Program-made: the position numbers and the translations under genes
Shown here: one piece after another, positions 34,568 to 43,439 of the stretch
How the letters are laid out: every line of letters starts with the position of its first letter
Numbering within the stretch: the first letter of the stretch is position 1
Notes under the pieces: generated by a model
Told to the model about the DNA's origin: nothing
The model's input: only the letters and a program-made list of their open reading frames with translations
Databases searched by the model: none
Assembly: GCA_910577165.1 (NCBI GenBank)
Contig: CAJTLX010000003.1
Coordinates: forward strand, 84,454 to 148,453
DNA length: 64,000 nucleotides
Direction of reading: 5' to 3'
From: an uncultured Lachnospiraceae bacterium
Lineage (GTDB): Bacteria; Bacillota; Clostridia; Lachnospirales; Lachnospiraceae

Positions 34568-36586
34568 TCAAACTTTAAAAGTATCAATCATATCGTTTAA
34601 TGAGGTCGCCTGTGCGGAGAGCTGTTCGCTCGATGCAGCACTCTCCTCCGCCATCGCAGAATTGTCGGTTACCACGCCCGCAATCTGCTCGATCCCCTTC
34701 TCTACTTCGCTGAGGCTGTCCATCTGTCGATGCGCCGCCAGGGATAATTCATCCATCATTCCAGCCAGTCCGACAACGCCCTCGACGGACTCTGCCAGAC
34801 GCTTGGCCGCCTTGTCCACCAGTTCCATTCCATGACCTACAGCATTCACTGAATTTTCAATTAGTTCCGTTGATTTTTGTACGGCAACAACACTTTCTTT
34901 GGAGAGATTGCCAACCTCGCCCGCAACAACAGCAAAACCCTTGCCCATCTCCCCGGCTCTCGCCGCCTCAATTGACGCATTTAGGGAGAGCAGACTGGTC
35001 TGATCAGCGATCTGTTCAATATTTGCAATGATCATACGGATCGAATCGGAACAATTATTGATCTCCTGCATTGCCTCCACCAACTGACGCATTTCCTGAT
35101 TACTGGTTTCAATTTTGAGTTTGACCTCGTCCGCATTGTTTACCGCACCCTTTGCATAATCGGCATTTTGCCGCACCTGGTCGGCAATATCGGTCACGGT
35201 CGCCAAAAGTTCATCCACTGCTGCTGCCTGATTTGTCGCGCCTTCCGCTAATGCCTGTGCCGCCTGTGAAATCTGACCTGCTCCGCCGTTGACCTGATCC
35301 GCCGAGGCACGAATTCCCTTGATGGTATTGGTCATCCGGTTTGCAATATGCCCAAGTGCCTCCTTAATCTTGCCAAATTCGCCCGCATAATCCTGCGTCA
35401 ATTCAAAGAGCAGATTTCCGTCCGCGATCTCGTCAAGTACCTTTGCAATTTCATCGATATATCGGATATAATCTTTCAGGCGAAAAACAGTCTGGCGAAT
35501 CGCATCTGCCACCTCGCCAATCTCATCGTTTGACTGTATATCAAGTGTTACTTCAAGCTCCCCGCGCGCAAGTTGTTCTGCCACCTCATGCAGTTCGTGG
35601 ATCGGGCGTACAATACCTTTTGCAATCTTTGAAATAATAATGCAGAGTACACCGATAATCATTCCGAAGAGGAACAAGACACCTGATACAAGTTTAAAAA
35701 GGTCTGAATTATATTCCGCATCCGGAATACCACTTAAAACTACCCAGCCATTTGAGCTTACCTCACTCATATAGCCATGGTTCTTATGTCCGCCATAGCG
35801 ATATGTAAATTTGTCATATGTCTTACTGGAAAGCGCGCTCTTTACCCCGGAAGAAATATCAAGATTTTCAAAGTAGGTCTGTTCTTCAGAAGTATTCGGC
35901 GAATACATCACCATGCCGGATCTTGTCATCAAAAAGAAAAATCCTGTCTTTCCCAGTGTGTGTTCCGCCATCATCTCCGTGACTGCCTTTAACGACAGAT
36001 CGAGGGAAGCAACCCCGACAAGCGTTCCAGACGCATTGTAAATCGGAGTTACAATACTGGAGATCAGATTTCCGTCCGAACTGTTGATATATGGCTCGGA
36101 TACGACGGTTCCCCCGCAAGCAACCATTTCTTTATACCAACTGCGCTGTGTGATCTCCCAGGACTCGTCGCTGACATATCCCGTGTCCTCAGTAAACTGG
36201 CTGGAATCAAAATCTGCCACCCAGACGGCCGTCATATTTACCGGATCAGTATTGTGCATATTTTTCAGCGTTGTCATAATACAATCGTATTCTTCCATAT
36301 CGGAAATTTTTTGTCCCGGCTGAAGCGATTCACAAAATTCAATTACTTCCTGGTTTGCTGCAAGTTGTTTGCTCACTTCCATATACTTTGTAAAATACTC
36401 ACTGATCTGATAGGACGCATTTAGAGAACTATTTTTAATGTTCTCATTCTGTAATTTTTGAATCGCGCTCCCCGCAATAATGGAAATTAGGATTGCCGCG
36501 ATCACAAGCCCCGCGATCATAGGGACGATCGTGCGGAATAAAAGTTTTTTCTTTATTGCCCCCCGATTTGATGTTGAATTCGCCAT
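34568..36586 (-). CDS. methyl-accepting chemotaxis protein with dCache sensor
   Basis: A 672-residue chemoreceptor: N-terminal helix (residues ~12-38), an extracellular dCache-type domain (~40-300, with WYKEMVACGGTVVSEPYI), a second helix (~305-325), HAMP, and a long cytoplasmic signalling domain whose tip reads SLLSLNASIEAARAGEMGKG. It would bind a small ligand outside and control CheA. No other chemotaxis genes are nearby. It lies among carbohydrate genes but the ligand cannot be inferred. Confidence 0.92.
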   Translation of the reverse strand: MANSTSNRGAIKKKLLFRTIVPMIAGLVIAAILISIIAGSAIQKLQNENIKNSSLNASYQISEYFTKYMEVSKQLAANQEVIEFCESLQPGQKISDMEEYDCIMTTLKNMHNTDPVNMTAVWVADFDSSQFTEDTGYVSDESWEITQRSWYKEMVACGGTVVSEPYINSSDGNLISSIVTPIYNASGTLVGVASLDLSLKAVTEMMAEHTLGKTGFFFLMTRSGMVMYSPNTSEEQTYFENLDISSGVKSALSSKTYDKFTYRYGGHKNHGYMSEVSSNGWVVLSGIPDAEYNSDLFKLVSGVLFLFGMIIGVLCIIISKIAKGIVRPIHELHEVAEQLARGELEVTLDIQSNDEIGEVADAIRQTVFRLKDYIRYIDEIAKVLDEIADGNLLFELTQDYAGEFGKIKEALGHIANRMTNTIKGIRASADQVNGGAGQISQAAQALAEGATNQAAAVDELLATVTDIADQVRQNADYAKGAVNNADEVKLKIETSNQEMRQLVEAMQEINNCSDSIRMIIANIEQIADQTSLLSLNASIEAARAGEMGKGFAVVAGEVGNLSKESVVAVQKSTELIENSVNAVGHGMELVDKAAKRLAESVEGVVGLAGMMDELSLAAHRQMDSLSEVEKGIEQIAGVVTDNSAMAEESAASSEQLSAQATSLNDMIDTFKV

Positions 36587-36709
36587 AGTTTCCTTCTCCT
36601 TTTGTTTTCCTGTGGAATGGATATCATCTTATTTGCATTTTTATTATACTCCTGTCCTCATGGTTTTCGCAAGCACAATTTCCGATATTTCATTATGGAA
36701 AAAAATGAA

Positions 36710-36743
36710 ATCACGGAACCTCCACGCACAGAGATTCCGTGAT
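36710..36743 (-). terminator. terminator of the GH43 lipoprotein gene
   Basis: ATCACGGAA/TTCCGTGAT, a perfect 9-bp stem, followed on the minus strand by TTTCATTTTTTT. It starts 24 bp after the GH43 stop. Confidence 0.85.
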
Positions 36744-36766
36744 GATTAAAATTCAATCAGGATAAA

Positions 36767-38410
36767 TTATTTTTGGCTGCCCCATATGCAGACATTTCCG
36801 CCTGCTGCGGTGAAGCAGGTAACCACCTTGTGGATTCCTTCATTAGCCTGACGCAGGAAGTATCCCTTGTACTCCACGCCATCTATCGTAATCGTCATAT
36901 TTGCTTTTCCATCTTCATAGCTCCATGTGCCAGTATAATCGCCTGTCACTGTACCATCCTCATTTAACTGAATGGTTTCTGTATCCACAAGCCCAAGAAT
37001 CTCATTATCCATCTTTCCCATGCCATAATACATTACTGGATTATGGACAATAAATTCATATTCGCCGACCATCTGTTCTTTCTCCAGATTTGTTTTTGGC
37101 AGCTCTTCGCCGGAATACTCGTAAGGTGCAGCAATCAGCCAGCCATCCTCATTGACAAAAAGCTGCTGCACACGCACTTCATGCGCTTCCTCAATACCGC
37201 CCTTGCCATTTGCAAATCTTGTGTGGTACACCACGTAAACTTTTCCATCATCGTCCACAAAGGCTGAATTATGTCCCTGCGCTACATGGGTTTCGAAATT
37301 GCCCTCAAGCTTGTAGGAGGACATTAATCGTAAGCCAACTTTTCCCTGCAAATTATTGGTCATCGGGTGTGAGTAGATCGCTGAGACACCGTTCTGATCA
37401 ACATATGGACCAGTGATTTGCTCTGAGCGGAACATACGCATCTGATAGCCGCCCTGTGCGGTTAACCCGCCATAAGAAACAAAGAGATAATAGTAATCCC
37501 CGACTTTAAAGATATATGGTGCCTCGCCGGAAACTCCATGTCCGCCCGCAATTTTAATGCCATTGTAGGCATCCGAAACATCCTCCACTGTTTCATAGGT
37601 GTAAGTGTAGTCGCGAAGCCCGGTTTCCTTGTCCAATTTAAGCATATATAACCCGCCAAACCAGGAGCCATAGACCATCCACAGATCCCCGTTCTCATCA
37701 AATTTTACGCAAGGGTCGATGGCATTTAGTTTGTTTACGCTTGTACTCTGATAGCGGGTCAAATCTGCATCCTCGCCAAGTACCTTATATACATCCGTAC
37801 GCTCCACCGGATGAGTGGTAGTATTAAAACCGGAGTAGACAACTGGTCCGGCATACTCGTAAGGTCCTTCTATTTCGTCCGCAGTAAGCAGCGTGATCAC
37901 TGAATTCCAATCATTTCCATTTACGCTCATATACATACAGTATTTTCCCATGTTCTCATTGTAAATGACATCCGGTGCCCACAAATTGCCCATTACATTT
38001 GGGTTGTCCTCCGACTTGCTCCAATCTTCCCAGATCTCGCCAAATATCCCGTTCACGGTCTCATTAATATTTGTTTTAAATGTTGTCCACGAAATCAGAT
38101 CCTTACTTTTTGCCCAGGCTGAGTGTGTGCCGAAAATATAGTAGGTATCCTCCACTTTGACAATGGACGGATCATGTACGCTAACTCGCTTATAACTGAT
38201 ATCGATCTCCTCGAAAGGAGTGGGCTCAGGTGTTGATTCGACAGGGGTTGGTGTCAGTGTATCTTTTCCCACCTCGGTCGGCACGCCCTGTGTAACTGCG
38301 GCAGTCGGCTGCGGGTTTTCCTTTTCCGAATCGTCACCGCATCCGGTCACTGCGACGGATAACATCGCAGCGGACAAAAGCCCATAAGTAATTTTCTTTC
38401 TCATTTCCAT
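36767..38410 (-). CDS. GH43 arabinan endo-1,5-alpha-L-arabinosidase-like lipoprotein
   Basis: About 547 residues. Type II signal peptide with lipobox VTGC, a Thr/Pro linker (PTPVESTPEPTP), then a GH43 propeller with Asp in VHDPSIVKVEDTYYIFGTH, Asp in NAIDPCVKFDENG and Glu in SGEAPYIFK, and a C-terminal beta domain with an EYEFIVHNP start. Features match arabinanases. Anchored outside, it would cut arabinan and feed oligosaccharides inward. ATG 38410 has AGGAGG seven bases ahead. Its promoter carries a large inverted repeat. Confidence 0.85.
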   Translation of the reverse strand: MEMRKKITYGLLSAAMLSVAVTGCGDDSEKENPQPTAAVTQGVPTEVGKDTLTPTPVESTPEPTPFEEIDISYKRVSVHDPSIVKVEDTYYIFGTHSAWAKSKDLISWTTFKTNINETVNGIFGEIWEDWSKSEDNPNVMGNLWAPDVIYNENMGKYCMYMSVNGNDWNSVITLLTADEIEGPYEYAGPVVYSGFNTTTHPVERTDVYKVLGEDADLTRYQSTSVNKLNAIDPCVKFDENGDLWMVYGSWFGGLYMLKLDKETGLRDYTYTYETVEDVSDAYNGIKIAGGHGVSGEAPYIFKVGDYYYLFVSYGGLTAQGGYQMRMFRSEQITGPYVDQNGVSAIYSHPMTNNLQGKVGLRLMSSYKLEGNFETHVAQGHNSAFVDDDGKVYVVYHTRFANGKGGIEEAHEVRVQQLFVNEDGWLIAAPYEYSGEELPKTNLEKEQMVGEYEFIVHNPVMYYGMGKMDNEILGLVDTETIQLNEDGTVTGDYTGTWSYEDGKANMTITIDGVEYKGYFLRQANEGIHKVVTCFTAAGGNVCIWGSQK

Positions 38411-38453
38411 TTTGCATCCTCCTGATTTTTTTATAGCCCCCATTTTTCAGTTC

Positions 38454-38489
38454 TTTAGAAAAACTTAAATTGTTTTACGTTTTTCTAAA
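38454..38489. promoter_or_regulatory. inverted repeat operator candidate for the arabinanase gene
   Basis: TTTAGAAAAAC (38454-38464) and GTTTTTCTAAA (38479-38489) form a perfect 11-bp inverted repeat with a 14-base spacer, between the predicted start of transcription and the GH43 start codon. A dimeric or tetrameric sugar-responsive repressor is the likely binder; an mRNA hairpin is also possible. Confidence 0.55.
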
Positions 38490-38500
38490 CTTATAATCTT

Positions 38501-38529
38501 ATTATACAATACAAGATCTGAAATGTAAA
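38501..38529 (-). promoter_or_regulatory. promoter of the arabinanase gene
   Basis: Minus strand TTTACA (38524-38529), 17-bp spacer, TATAAT (38501-38506). Confidence 0.75.
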
Positions 38530-38574
38530 TAGGATTTGTGCAATTTGTTGAAATTTTTCTCCTCTTAAACTTAA

Positions 38575-38615
38575 ATAAAATAAAGTGCCGCCTGGAATAA
38601 ATTTCCAGGAGGCAT
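38575..38615 (-). terminator. terminator of spoIVA
   Basis: TGCCGCCTGGAA/TTCCAGGAGGCA stem with a short AT loop, followed on the minus strand by CTTTATTTTATTT; 13 bp after the spoIVA stop. Confidence 0.88.
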
Positions 38616-38627
38616 CTCACACTCTAT

Positions 38628-40112
38628 TTAGATAATAATACAGATCATTCCTCCATTGCTCTCGTTTACAATCTTCTTCATGGTATCCTGCATTTTTCTT
38701 CGACTCTCAATGGTCATGCGGTCGATCTTGGTCTGGATTCCCTCCTCGACAAGCTGTTGCAGTGTCTTTCCAAAGATATTTGTATCCCAGATTCCGGATT
38801 CTGAGCGGTCGGACTGTTCTAGCATATATTCAATCAGATCCTCCGCCTGTTCCTTTGTGCCTACAATCGGAGCAACTTCTGTTACAACATCCGCCTGAAT
38901 CATATGGACGGATGGTGCGGTCGCCTTTAATTTTACTCCGAATTTATTTCCGTGCCGGATAATCTCCGGCTGCTCAACAGAAACTTCACTGATGGACGGC
39001 ATTACAATGCCATAGCCATTCATCCCGACTTCCTCGCAGGCGTGTGCTACTTTCTCATACTCTTTGCGGCTCTCGGCAAGTTCCCTGATCATTTGGAAGA
39101 GTTGGTATTCTCCCTCGACTGGGGTTCCTATCATATCGCTAATATGCCCGTAATAACATTTCTCCGCCACATCGACTTTGATCTGTGCAACACCGTTTTC
39201 CATCGAGAGTTCCTCAAGCCGGAAACGGTAGAGATCATCCGCAAAAAGCTGTTTTTTCGTACTCTTTAAATCCTTCATCTTTACAAAGTGCCCAAGCATC
39301 TCCTTTGCATTCTGAATCATCCCCTGTTTGACTGGGTGTTCTTTTGGCAGCAGTTCTGTCCATTTCGGGATGCGAAACTGTAGTTCACTGACGGGGAACT
39401 CATCAAGGATCTTTTGCATGATCCGGTCAACATCCTCTTTTTTTAATTGTTCACAATTGACTGGAAGTACACTGACCCCGTACTGTATGGAAAGCTGCTC
39501 CGCAAGTTCTTTTGTCTCCGCAGAATATGGTCGTATTGTGTTTAAAAGTACAATGTAAGGTTTGCCGATCTTTTGCAGTTCGCCAATGGTTCGCTCTTCT
39601 GCCTGTTTGTAACTGTCTCTGCCAATCTCTGAAAAACTTCCGTCCGTGGTAATGACTAGCCCGATTGTTGAATGATCATGAATTACCTTGCGCGTTCCGA
39701 TCTCCGCTGCCTGGGTAAATGGGATCTCATGATTAAACCAGGGGGTTTTTACCATGCGCTCCACATCATTTTCCATATGTCCAACTGCTCCGTCCACCAT
39801 AAACCCGACGCAGTCAATAATGCGCACCGAAACCTTTACCCCGTCAGAAATTTCAATCTCAACTGCCTCTTTCGGGATAAATTTTGGCTCCGTTGTCATT
39901 ACTGTTTTGCCTGCCGCGCTCTGCGGCAGTTCGTCCGTTGCCAGCTCCCTGCTATGTATGTCATCGATCTCAGGAATGACCATCTCTTCCATAAAATGTT
40001 TGATAAACGTCGATTTTCCCGTCCGCACCGGACCAACTACGCCAAGGTAGATTTCGCCGTTTGTCCGCTTGCGGATATCATTGTATAGATTGAACTTATT
40101 CTCCGTTTCCAT
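38628..40112 (-). CDS. spoIVA: stage IV sporulation protein A (coat morphogenetic ATPase)
   Basis: 494 residues, close to the 492 of Bacillus. Walker A GPVRTGKST lies at residues 27-35, and the DCVGFMVDGAVGHMEND segment is family specific, as is the C-terminus ending in NGGMICIII. The protein hydrolyses ATP to polymerise on the forespore surface, forming the coat basement layer. ATG 40112 follows GGAGGG with a 7-base gap and matches the family start. A sigma-E-like promoter precedes it. This marks the organism as a spore former or descendant of one. Confidence 0.96.
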   Translation of the reverse strand: METENKFNLYNDIRKRTNGEIYLGVVGPVRTGKSTFIKHFMEEMVIPEIDDIHSRELATDELPQSAAGKTVMTTEPKFIPKEAVEIEISDGVKVSVRIIDCVGFMVDGAVGHMENDVERMVKTPWFNHEIPFTQAAEIGTRKVIHDHSTIGLVITTDGSFSEIGRDSYKQAEERTIGELQKIGKPYIVLLNTIRPYSAETKELAEQLSIQYGVSVLPVNCEQLKKEDVDRIMQKILDEFPVSELQFRIPKWTELLPKEHPVKQGMIQNAKEMLGHFVKMKDLKSTKKQLFADDLYRFRLEELSMENGVAQIKVDVAEKCYYGHISDMIGTPVEGEYQLFQMIRELAESRKEYEKVAHACEEVGMNGYGIVMPSISEVSVEQPEIIRHGNKFGVKLKATAPSVHMIQADVVTEVAPIVGTKEQAEDLIEYMLEQSDRSESGIWDTNIFGKTLQQLVEEGIQTKIDRMTIESRRKMQDTMKKIVNESNGGMICIII

Positions 40113-40171
40113 TGCGCACCCTCCGTTTTCCCTCCATCTTTTCCCGCGCAATTCGCCATGCGCTTTGCTTA

Positions 40172-40200
40172 ATTATATGAAGGGAACGGAAAGATTATTC
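40172..40200 (-). promoter_or_regulatory. sigma-E-like promoter of spoIVA
   Basis: Minus strand GAATAAT (40194-40200), 14-bp gap, CATATAAT (40172-40179). The -10 fits the CATACAAT type used by mother-cell sigma E and the spacing is right; Bacillus spoIVA is known to be sigma-E dependent. Confidence 0.6.
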
Positions 40201-40248
40201 CGGACAGGCATTCAGTTTTCCGGCAATAAAATTTTTCCGCAATGACCA

Positions 40249-41091
40249 TTAGAATTCCAATACTTTTACCTTCCCCGGCTCCACACTGCCCGTCTTTCCA
40301 CAATCATCGTAAAAGAGTTCAAAGGCTGTCGGATTAAAAATCTGTCTTCCGTCCGCAGAAAAGATCAACCGATTCCACGCCTGCACATAATCGTACACCT
40401 CAAGATTTGTCGCGTACCAGATCTCTTCCCGTCCGCCAATAAATTCCGCAAATTCCTCGATCACTTTCCAATTGTCGCGCTCCTCAAACTCATAGCTGTG
40501 TCCCCAGAGGTAGAATAACTGTGCCGTTGTCCAGTGAAATGGCTCAGTAAAGCGTCTTGCAAGTGCCATCAGCTCCGGATCATTGTGGTGACAGGTCGCT
40601 GGCAGACGCAGCCAGTCGCGCGGAAGATCAAAGTTTCTCGTCGATTGTACAGTTCTCGCATAAGCAATCCCGCATTCTTTCAAAATCTCCACAACCTCAT
40701 CATCGTAAGTTCCGAATGGGTATGCCATACCGCGCACAATGCAACCGAACTGTTCTTCCAGATTTTCCCTGTCCTTTAACACTTCCTGCACACATAAAAT
40801 TGGCGGAAGTTCCTGTAAAAATGGATGCGTCAGTCCATGTACTGCAACCTCCATTCCATTTTCCAGATAAAGACCCTTCATCTTTTCCCTGGTCAGGCGG
40901 CGATGAATCCGCCCTTTTTCAAAGACTGTTCCTTCCGGCGGATAGGCACCGGAATTTAAATTGAATGTCCCCTTTAGTCCGTGCGCCTTCATAATCTCAA
41001 TCAACTTGACATCCTGTTCCACCCCATCGTCATAGCTGAGTGTGAGCGCGCGCTGCCGCCCGCCCGGAAATCTCATCAAAACCTGTCCCAT
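40249..41091 (-). CDS. polysaccharide deacetylase family protein
   Basis: 280 residues with a NodB fold: the metal motif TLSYDDGV near the start, a His pair in VHGLTHPFLQE, and AYPFGTYDDEVVEIL. No signal peptide or membrane helix, so it is cytoplasmic, unlike peptidoglycan deacetylases that act outside. It resembles cytoplasmic deacetylases found next to carbohydrate genes; substrate unknown. ATG 41091 has GGAGGGG six bases ahead. It lies between spoIVA and the histidine operon. Confidence 0.82.
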   Translation of the reverse strand: MGQVLMRFPGGRQRALTLSYDDGVEQDVKLIEIMKAHGLKGTFNLNSGAYPPEGTVFEKGRIHRRLTREKMKGLYLENGMEVAVHGLTHPFLQELPPILCVQEVLKDRENLEEQFGCIVRGMAYPFGTYDDEVVEILKECGIAYARTVQSTRNFDLPRDWLRLPATCHHNDPELMALARRFTEPFHWTTAQLFYLWGHSYEFEERDNWKVIEEFAEFIGGREEIWYATNLEVYDYVQAWNRLIFSADGRQIFNPTAFELFYDDCGKTGSVEPGKVKVLEF

Positions 41092-41124
41092 CAAAATCCC
41101 CTCCATTCTTTTTTTGCTCTCACC

Positions 41125-41250
41125 CTATACCATCTTTTTGGCATCCGCCTTTTTTCTCCAAAAAATCCCAAGTTTCACTGCGCCAAAGATCCCCGCGCAA
41201 TACAGAATAAACACAAATAAATAGTATACAAATCCTGCCAACAATGCCAT
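41125..41250 (-). CDS. 41-residue single-pass membrane peptide
   Basis: MALLAGFVYYLFVFILYCAG opens with a membrane helix and continues into a basic tail (WRKKADAKKMV). AAGGAGG lies seven bases before the ATG, an excellent initiation site, which is the main reason to accept so short a gene. It starts 26 bp after the hisIE stop, so it may ride on the histidine operon transcript. Function unknown. Confidence 0.65.
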   Translation of the reverse strand: MALLAGFVYYLFVFILYCAGIFGAVKLGIFWRKKADAKKMV

Positions 41251-41276
41251 TTTTCTGCCTCCTTGCCACAAATAAA

Positions 41277-42554
41277 CTAATGTCTGTGAACCAGTTCCCC
41301 TGTGATATCTTCCCAGTCCACACCGCACTCTGCCATTAATACCATCATATGATAGAGGAAGTCCGCAATCTCGTACTTTACTTCCTCCTTGTTTGGATTC
41401 TTTGCCGCAATCACAATTTCTGTTGCCTCCTCACCGCATTTTTTTAGGATCTTATCGATCCCCTTGTCAAAGAGGTAGGTGGTGTAAGATCCCTCCTTAG
41501 GATGCTCCTTTCGGTCAAGAATCACTCCAAAGACTTCCTCAAGCACATTCATTGTATTTCCAAAACGGCAGGTTTTCCTTAAAAGCTCACGGTAAAAACA
41601 GCTGCGGTTCCCAGTGTGACACGCTGCCCCAACCTGCATTACCTTTGCGAGCAAGGTATCGCTGTCACAGTCGATGGACAGGGATTTCACATACTGAAAA
41701 TGTCCGGATTCCTCACCCTTTACCCAAAGCTTCTGCCTCTCTCGCGAAAAATACGTCATCTTCCCGGTCTCTACGGTCTTATTATATGCCATTTCATCCA
41801 TATACGCAAGCATTAAAACTTCATTATTTTTATAGTCCTGCACAATTACCGGGACGAGTCCATCCGGATTTTTCTTCATCTGTGCAAAGCTTATCGCCGT
41901 ATCAAAAGTATCCACTGGCGCACCGCTTTCTTTTAAAGCGCGTTTGATCGCAAAAATATTTTTGTTCTCGTAATAATCCGTCGCAACCCCTGAGACATTC
42001 TTCATCAAAAGCAATGTTCCCATATCGTTGCGCATTAAGGAATCGCGAATTAATACGGGAAGTCCCGCGCTTTTTACCTTTTCCCTTACGCTGTCCGTCA
42101 CGGTCAGATGCTTGATTAAAAGTCCCGCCGCACCGTACTTTTCCATCTCCCTTACAATATCGTCAAGAATCAGCGGGGCAGCGTATTTCTCATCCGCCGC
42201 ATTTAACTCAATCAGGAGTTTGTCCTTTCCGAAACGCTCTGCACCCTCCTTGATAAGAAGGGGATCGGAAAGTTTTTCGTAGGGGATCACTACCTGCTTC
42301 GCGCCCGTATAGAGAGCTTTTTTGATATCCTCAAAACGCCCGATACAACAGCCGATAAGCACGGGGATATCCACCTGCCTTACTATCTGGCGCGCCGATA
42401 AAAAGAATTCCTCCCTCTCAGATTCCAACACGGAATAATTGTAAATAAAAAGCGCGTCCGCACCGGATCTATCATAGCGCACAGCACGTTTTAAGACGCT
42501 TTCCGCCATCTCGTTTTCCGCATTGATATAGGAAATAATTTTTTTATACTCCAT
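41277..42554 (-). CDS. hisIE: HisF-like domain fused to bifunctional HisIE
   Basis: 425 residues. From about 225 onward is HisI, phosphoribosyl-AMP cyclohydrolase (MLAYMDEMAYNKTVETGKMTYFSRER, CDSDTLL, HTGNRSCF with metal Cys/His), then HisE, phosphoribosyl-ATP pyrophosphatase (LFDKGIDKILKKCGEEATEIVIAAKN). Residues 1-210 look like a HisA/HisF barrel, but the first catalytic Asp of HisF is Asn-like (SYINAEN), and both phosphate-binding GG motifs are altered (LIGCCIG, LIRDSLM). It is probably not an active cyclase. Overlaps hisA by 11 bp; last main gene of the operon. Confidence 0.88.
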   Translation of the reverse strand: MEYKKIISYINAENEMAESVLKRAVRYDRSGADALFIYNYSVLESEREEFFLSARQIVRQVDIPVLIGCCIGRFEDIKKALYTGAKQVVIPYEKLSDPLLIKEGAERFGKDKLLIELNAADEKYAAPLILDDIVREMEKYGAAGLLIKHLTVTDSVREKVKSAGLPVLIRDSLMRNDMGTLLLMKNVSGVATDYYENKNIFAIKRALKESGAPVDTFDTAISFAQMKKNPDGLVPVIVQDYKNNEVLMLAYMDEMAYNKTVETGKMTYFSRERQKLWVKGEESGHFQYVKSLSIDCDSDTLLAKVMQVGAACHTGNRSCFYRELLRKTCRFGNTMNVLEEVFGVILDRKEHPKEGSYTTYLFDKGIDKILKKCGEEATEIVIAAKNPNKEEVKYEIADFLYHMMVLMAECGVDWEDITGELVHRH

Positions 42555-43263
42555 ATTTCTTTACCGCCTCTCTTAGATTGACACGGTTTTCATACAGTGC
42601 TTTTCCAATGATCGCCCCATAGACAGGAATACTGTTCAGATCATCCAAATCCTTCATTGAAGAAACGCCGCCGGAGGCAATAATATCCATCTGCGTTTTC
42701 TCCACCATATCCCTCGTGTGTTCAAGATTCGGACCGGAGAGCATTCCGTCCCTGGAGATATCCGTGTAGATAATCGTTTTTATGCCGATCTCCTTCATTT
42801 CAAGGGCGAGCTGCACCGCGTTGTAATTGCTGATTTTTTCCCAGCCGTCCGTTGCTACCATCCCATTTTTCGCATCGATCCCAACTACAATTTTGCTGTT
42901 TCCAAACCGCCTAAGAGCCTCCCTGACAAAATGTGGGTTCTCGACCGCACTTGTGCCGATAATCACCCTTCCCACGCCAAGATTTAATTTGGTTTCAATA
43001 TCCTGTATGGTGCGGATCCCGCCGCCGACTTCCACCGGAATGGAAACATTTTCTACAATCGCCTTAATCACATCCTCATTTACAGAATGCCCTGCCAGTG
43101 CCCCGTCCAGATCGACAATATGGATAAATGCAGCACCGGATTCTTGGAAATTTTTAGCAATTCGCACTGGCACTTGCGAGTATACCTCCACATTATGGAA
43201 CTGCCCCTGGCGCAGCCTGACACACTGCCCGTTTTTAATATCAATCGCCGGAAATAATTTCAT
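42544..43263 (-). CDS. hisA: phosphoribosylformimino-AICAR ribotide isomerase
   Basis: A 239-residue barrel: catalytic Asp in PAIDIKNGQCVRL, VEVGGGIRTIQD, second Asp in YTDISRDGMLSGPN, and phosphate site ASGGVSSM. It converts ProFAR to PRFAR, the substrate for HisF/HisH. AAAGGAGATCTCT leads to the ATG. A family B element separates it from hisB, and hisIE overlaps its end. Confidence 0.95.
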   Translation of the reverse strand: MKLFPAIDIKNGQCVRLRQGQFHNVEVYSQVPVRIAKNFQESGAAFIHIVDLDGALAGHSVNEDVIKAIVENVSIPVEVGGGIRTIQDIETKLNLGVGRVIIGTSAVENPHFVREALRRFGNSKIVVGIDAKNGMVATDGWEKISNYNAVQLALEMKEIGIKTIIYTDISRDGMLSGPNLEHTRDMVEKTQMDIIASGGVSSMKDLDDLNSIPVYGAIIGKALYENRVNLREAVKKYGV

Positions 43264-43285
43264 AGAGATCTCCTTTCTTTTCTAT

Positions 43286-43395
43286 CAAGAACGCTTCTAG
43301 CGTTCTTGCGGCGGCACGCGGGTCAGCTTTGCTGACTATTTTCTTTCCGCGTGCCTGTCATCTGCCGGAGGTATATCAGATAGGGAGTTGACTCC
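43286..43395. repeat. family B palindromic element between hisB and hisA
   Basis: Perfect stems: CAAGAACGC/GCGTTCTTG (43286-43308), GGCACGCGG/CCGCGTGCC (43313-43355) enclosing GTCAGC/GCTGAC, and GGAGT/ACTCC (43384-43395). On the minus strand ACCTCCGGCAGATG precedes the stems, matching the core CCTCCGGCGGAT of copies 1 and 2, with the same order core, stem, stem but different stem bases. Confidence 0.65.
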
Positions 43396-43439
43396 GCTAT
43401 TGATACGAATAAATTGCCCACCGCCTATAAATGCGGAAG

